A stretch of 64,000 bases of DNA from SGZJ01 sp949372955 (GTDB taxonomy: Bacteria; Bacteroidota; Bacteroidia; Flavobacteriales; Flavobacteriaceae). The notes beneath the pieces are model-generated. The model was not told the origin of the DNA. It made no database searches and was given only the letters and a program-made list of their open reading frames with translations. Each line of letters starts with the position of its first letter. Positions within the stretch are counted from its first letter, which is position 1. The stretch is taken from positions 92,883-156,882 of the forward strand of contig CASIAX010000005.1 of NCBI GenBank assembly GCA_949372955.1, in the 5' to 3' direction. This document shows positions 62,395 to 64,000 of the stretch, piece by piece. Both the position numbers and the translations under genes were made by a program.

Positions 62395-64000
62395 CTAATC
62401 CAAGAAAATTGGTCCTCCAGCATCTTCAAGTAATTTCCCTAATAAATGAACTTCCTTAACAAAGGCATCCATTTTTGGTTTAGCTCTATCAAACATTTGC
62501 TGAGCAATATCAAAACTTTGCATATGTAGCTCTGTAGGGCCATATGAATTTCCATAATATCCGCCCATTGCTTTTGAAAGACGATCCATTATAGTTAACC
62601 TATCCTTTTCACCAATTTCTGCCTTTGCTCCACTACCAACAAACTCTCTATCTAAGCTAATCATTTCATCTCTTAGGTTGTAGACAGCTTTTGTAAGTTC
62701 CTCTCTATTTGTTTTGATTTGTTTTAGATTTCTCTCATATGTAGAAACTCGTGCCATAGCCTTAGTAAAAACATGTGAAGAGACTCTAACAGATTTAGTT
62801 AATTCAGCTAATGCTATATTGTATTCACTATGTTTATCTGACATAGGGTTAGTTAGTATATTTTCACGAATACGTTCAACTTCTAAACTAACAGGGTCAG
62901 ATAATTGAGTTAAATCCCCCCCCACTCTTTTATAAAGTGTTACCTGATATGTGCCAGGATCTACTGCGGTTACCATTCCTGCTGATCTTCTACCCCATCT
63001 ACCTCTAGTAGAAGAAGACTGAGATACAACTGTTGTTGTAGAGATAGATGTACCTAATCCCCAAGATACTCGGTGAATACCTTTTCTCAAAGGCCCAGAA
63101 ACTATATCTACTAATTCACCACTACTATTTGTTATCATTAAAACTGCTTCAGAGCTAGCTTCATTCATTTCTTTATCTAAAGCTTCCCATCCAGGAAAAG
63201 GAATGTCATCAGTTTTAATCATTTTTTCTGATTTTTGACGTTTGCTTTTTAAAGAGCTTTGCCCCTTAGATAAATAATATGTTAGAGTTGCACCATAAGA
63301 TGGATTCTTTGCGGAATACTCAGAAGCACCTGAACTTCCAGTACCACTTCTAACTTGATTATATTGAAGTGCTTTTCTTGGATTAAATAAATGTGCTTCT
63401 TTTTCTAATGTTTCAACAGTAATATCTCTTAAAGGGCTATAGTCGTCTAAGACATAAAAACTTCTTCCAAAAGTTGCTAAAACTAAATCGTTTTCTCTTT
63501 TTTGTATTGCAAGATCTCTAATTGAAATTGTTGGAAGACCATTAGAAAATTTATGCCACTTATCTCCTTGATTAACACTAATATATACTCCATATTCAGT
63601 ACCTAAAAATAATAGGTTTGGATTTACATGATCTTGTACTAATCTCCATACTAATGTTCCTTCAGGTAATCCATTAACTATCGGTTCCCATTTTTTTCCT
63701 CCATTAGTTGTTTTATATAAATAAGGACTATAATCACCAAACTTATGATTATCTAAAGCTACATATGCAGTATTATCATCATGTAAATCTACTTTTATAT
63801 CATTTACAAAAGCTGAAGCAGGAACATCAGGTAGTTCATCAACCATCATTTTTGTCCAATTATCCCCACCATCTCGAGTGAATTGAATAATCCCATCATC
63901 TGTTCCGGCATAAAGTACACTTTCATTAGTTTTTGACTCTGAAAGAGAAGTTATTGTATTATAAGTTGACATAGCATATACATCAATCGCATTGTCAAAA
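62395..64000 (-). CDS. BNR/VPS10-repeat (sortilin-like) exported protein, C-terminal part; N-terminus beyond the right edge
   Basis: The reading frame is open to the right edge (DNAIDVYAMSTYNTITS leads into it), so the real start lies outside. The first 190 residues here contain BNR/Asp-box repeats: VLYAGTDDGIIQFTRDGGDNW, YLYKTTNGGKKWEP, LFLGTEYGVYISVNQGDKW and LATFGRSFYVLDD, all blades of a beta-propeller. Then comes a linker, a Fn3/immunoglobulin-like part (PGTYQVTLYKRVGGDL) and a helical end of about 130 residues. It is the usual C-terminal half of the large (about 1,000 residue) VPS10-type proteins of Bacteroidota. Their function is unknown; secretion is likely but the signal peptide is not visible. 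Confidence 0.8.
   Translation of the reverse strand, partial: FDNAIDVYAMSTYNTITSLSESKTNESVLYAGTDDGIIQFTRDGGDNWTKMMVDELPDVPASAFVNDIKVDLHDDNTAYVALDNHKFGDYSPYLYKTTNGGKKWEPIVNGLPEGTLVWRLVQDHVNPNLLFLGTEYGVYISVNQGDKWHKFSNGLPTISIRDLAIQKRENDLVLATFGRSFYVLDDYSPLRDITVETLEKEAHLFNPRKALQYNQVRSGTGSSGASEYSAKNPSYGATLTYYLSKGQSSLKSKRQKSEKMIKTDDIPFPGWEALDKEMNEASSEAVLMITNSSGELVDIVSGPLRKGIHRVSWGLGTSISTTTVVSQSSSTRGRWGRRSAGMVTAVDPGTYQVTLYKRVGGDLTQLSDPVSLEVERIRENILTNPMSDKHSEYNIALAELTKSVRVSSHVFTKAMARVSTYERNLKQIKTNREELTKAVYNLRDEMISLDREFVGSGAKAEIGEKDRLTIMDRLSKAMGGYYGNSYGPTELHMQSFDIAQQMFDRAKPKMDAFVKEVHLLGKLLEDAGGPIFLD

Overview
This is a low-GC window from a member of the Bacteroidota, almost certainly a marine-type Flavobacteriaceae. 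The reasons are the type IX secretion (T9SS) C-terminal sorting domain, the TonB-dependent beta-barrel receptor, the short MenE, the RibB with a worn-out second domain, families typical of flavobacteria (DUF4834, CAL67264, DUF3857), the rarity of Shine-Dalgarno sequences, and several matches to the Bacteroidota -7 promoter box TAnnTTTG. Almost all of it is housekeeping or core metabolic DNA. I see no CRISPR array, insertion sequence, prophage or integron.

Layout. 1-1.1 kb: a YfhO-type membrane protein (cut by the left edge) overlapping a DUF4834 gene. 1.1-5.4 kb: an outer-membrane transporter-like protein, a GNAT-fold acyltransferase, an alpha-oxoamine synthase and a cysteine-synthase-like enzyme; the last three look like a sulfonolipid (capnine) locus. 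5.6-9.1 kb: threonine aldolase and a large zinc metalloprotease. 9.2-13.1 kb: prfB with its programmed +1 frameshift, an ArsC-like reductase and a TonB-type receptor. 13.1-13.8 kb: three tiny membrane-protein genes. 13.8-18.7 kb: fumC, hutI, a fused formiminotransferase-cyclodeaminase and a GNAT acetyltransferase. 18.7-22.4 kb: ettA with a small membrane protein, a secreted protein and an M24 peptidase.

22.4-34.4 kb holds the menaquinone pathway: menE, then menC, menA, menB, a cvfB-like gene, menD, menF and a hotdog thioesterase, with DoxX, CPBP-protease and DUF3857 genes between menE and menC, and a divergent alpha/beta hydrolase at the head. 34.5-36.6 kb: dnaK, preceded by a very good sigma-54 type promoter with two 10-bp repeats 31 bp apart. 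36.6-39.5 kb: panB, an RluA-family pseudouridine synthase and an aldehyde dehydrogenase. 39.5-44.3 kb: tilS, an atypical Nramp-fold transporter and pxpABC (5-oxoprolinase) in one tight run. 44.3-54.5 kb: lpdA, nhaC, ftsK, lolA, an LptF/LptG permease, ribB, an esterase and a nitroreductase-like protein. 54.6-64 kb: tRNA-Ser(UGA), a CDP-alcohol phosphatidyltransferase, a T9SS cargo gene broken by two compensating frameshifts, a CPxCG protein, an alpha/beta hydrolase, an M28 peptidase, rlmF, an MFS transporter and the C-terminal part of a BNR/VPS10-type protein cut by the right edge.

The observations most worth a second look are the Nramp-like protein that has lost its metal-binding residues and sits with pxpABC, the putative sulfonolipid locus with a candidate N-acyltransferase, the sigma-54 type promoter of dnaK, the SD-stimulated prfB frameshift in a phylum that hardly uses SD sequences, and the doubly frameshifted T9SS gene.
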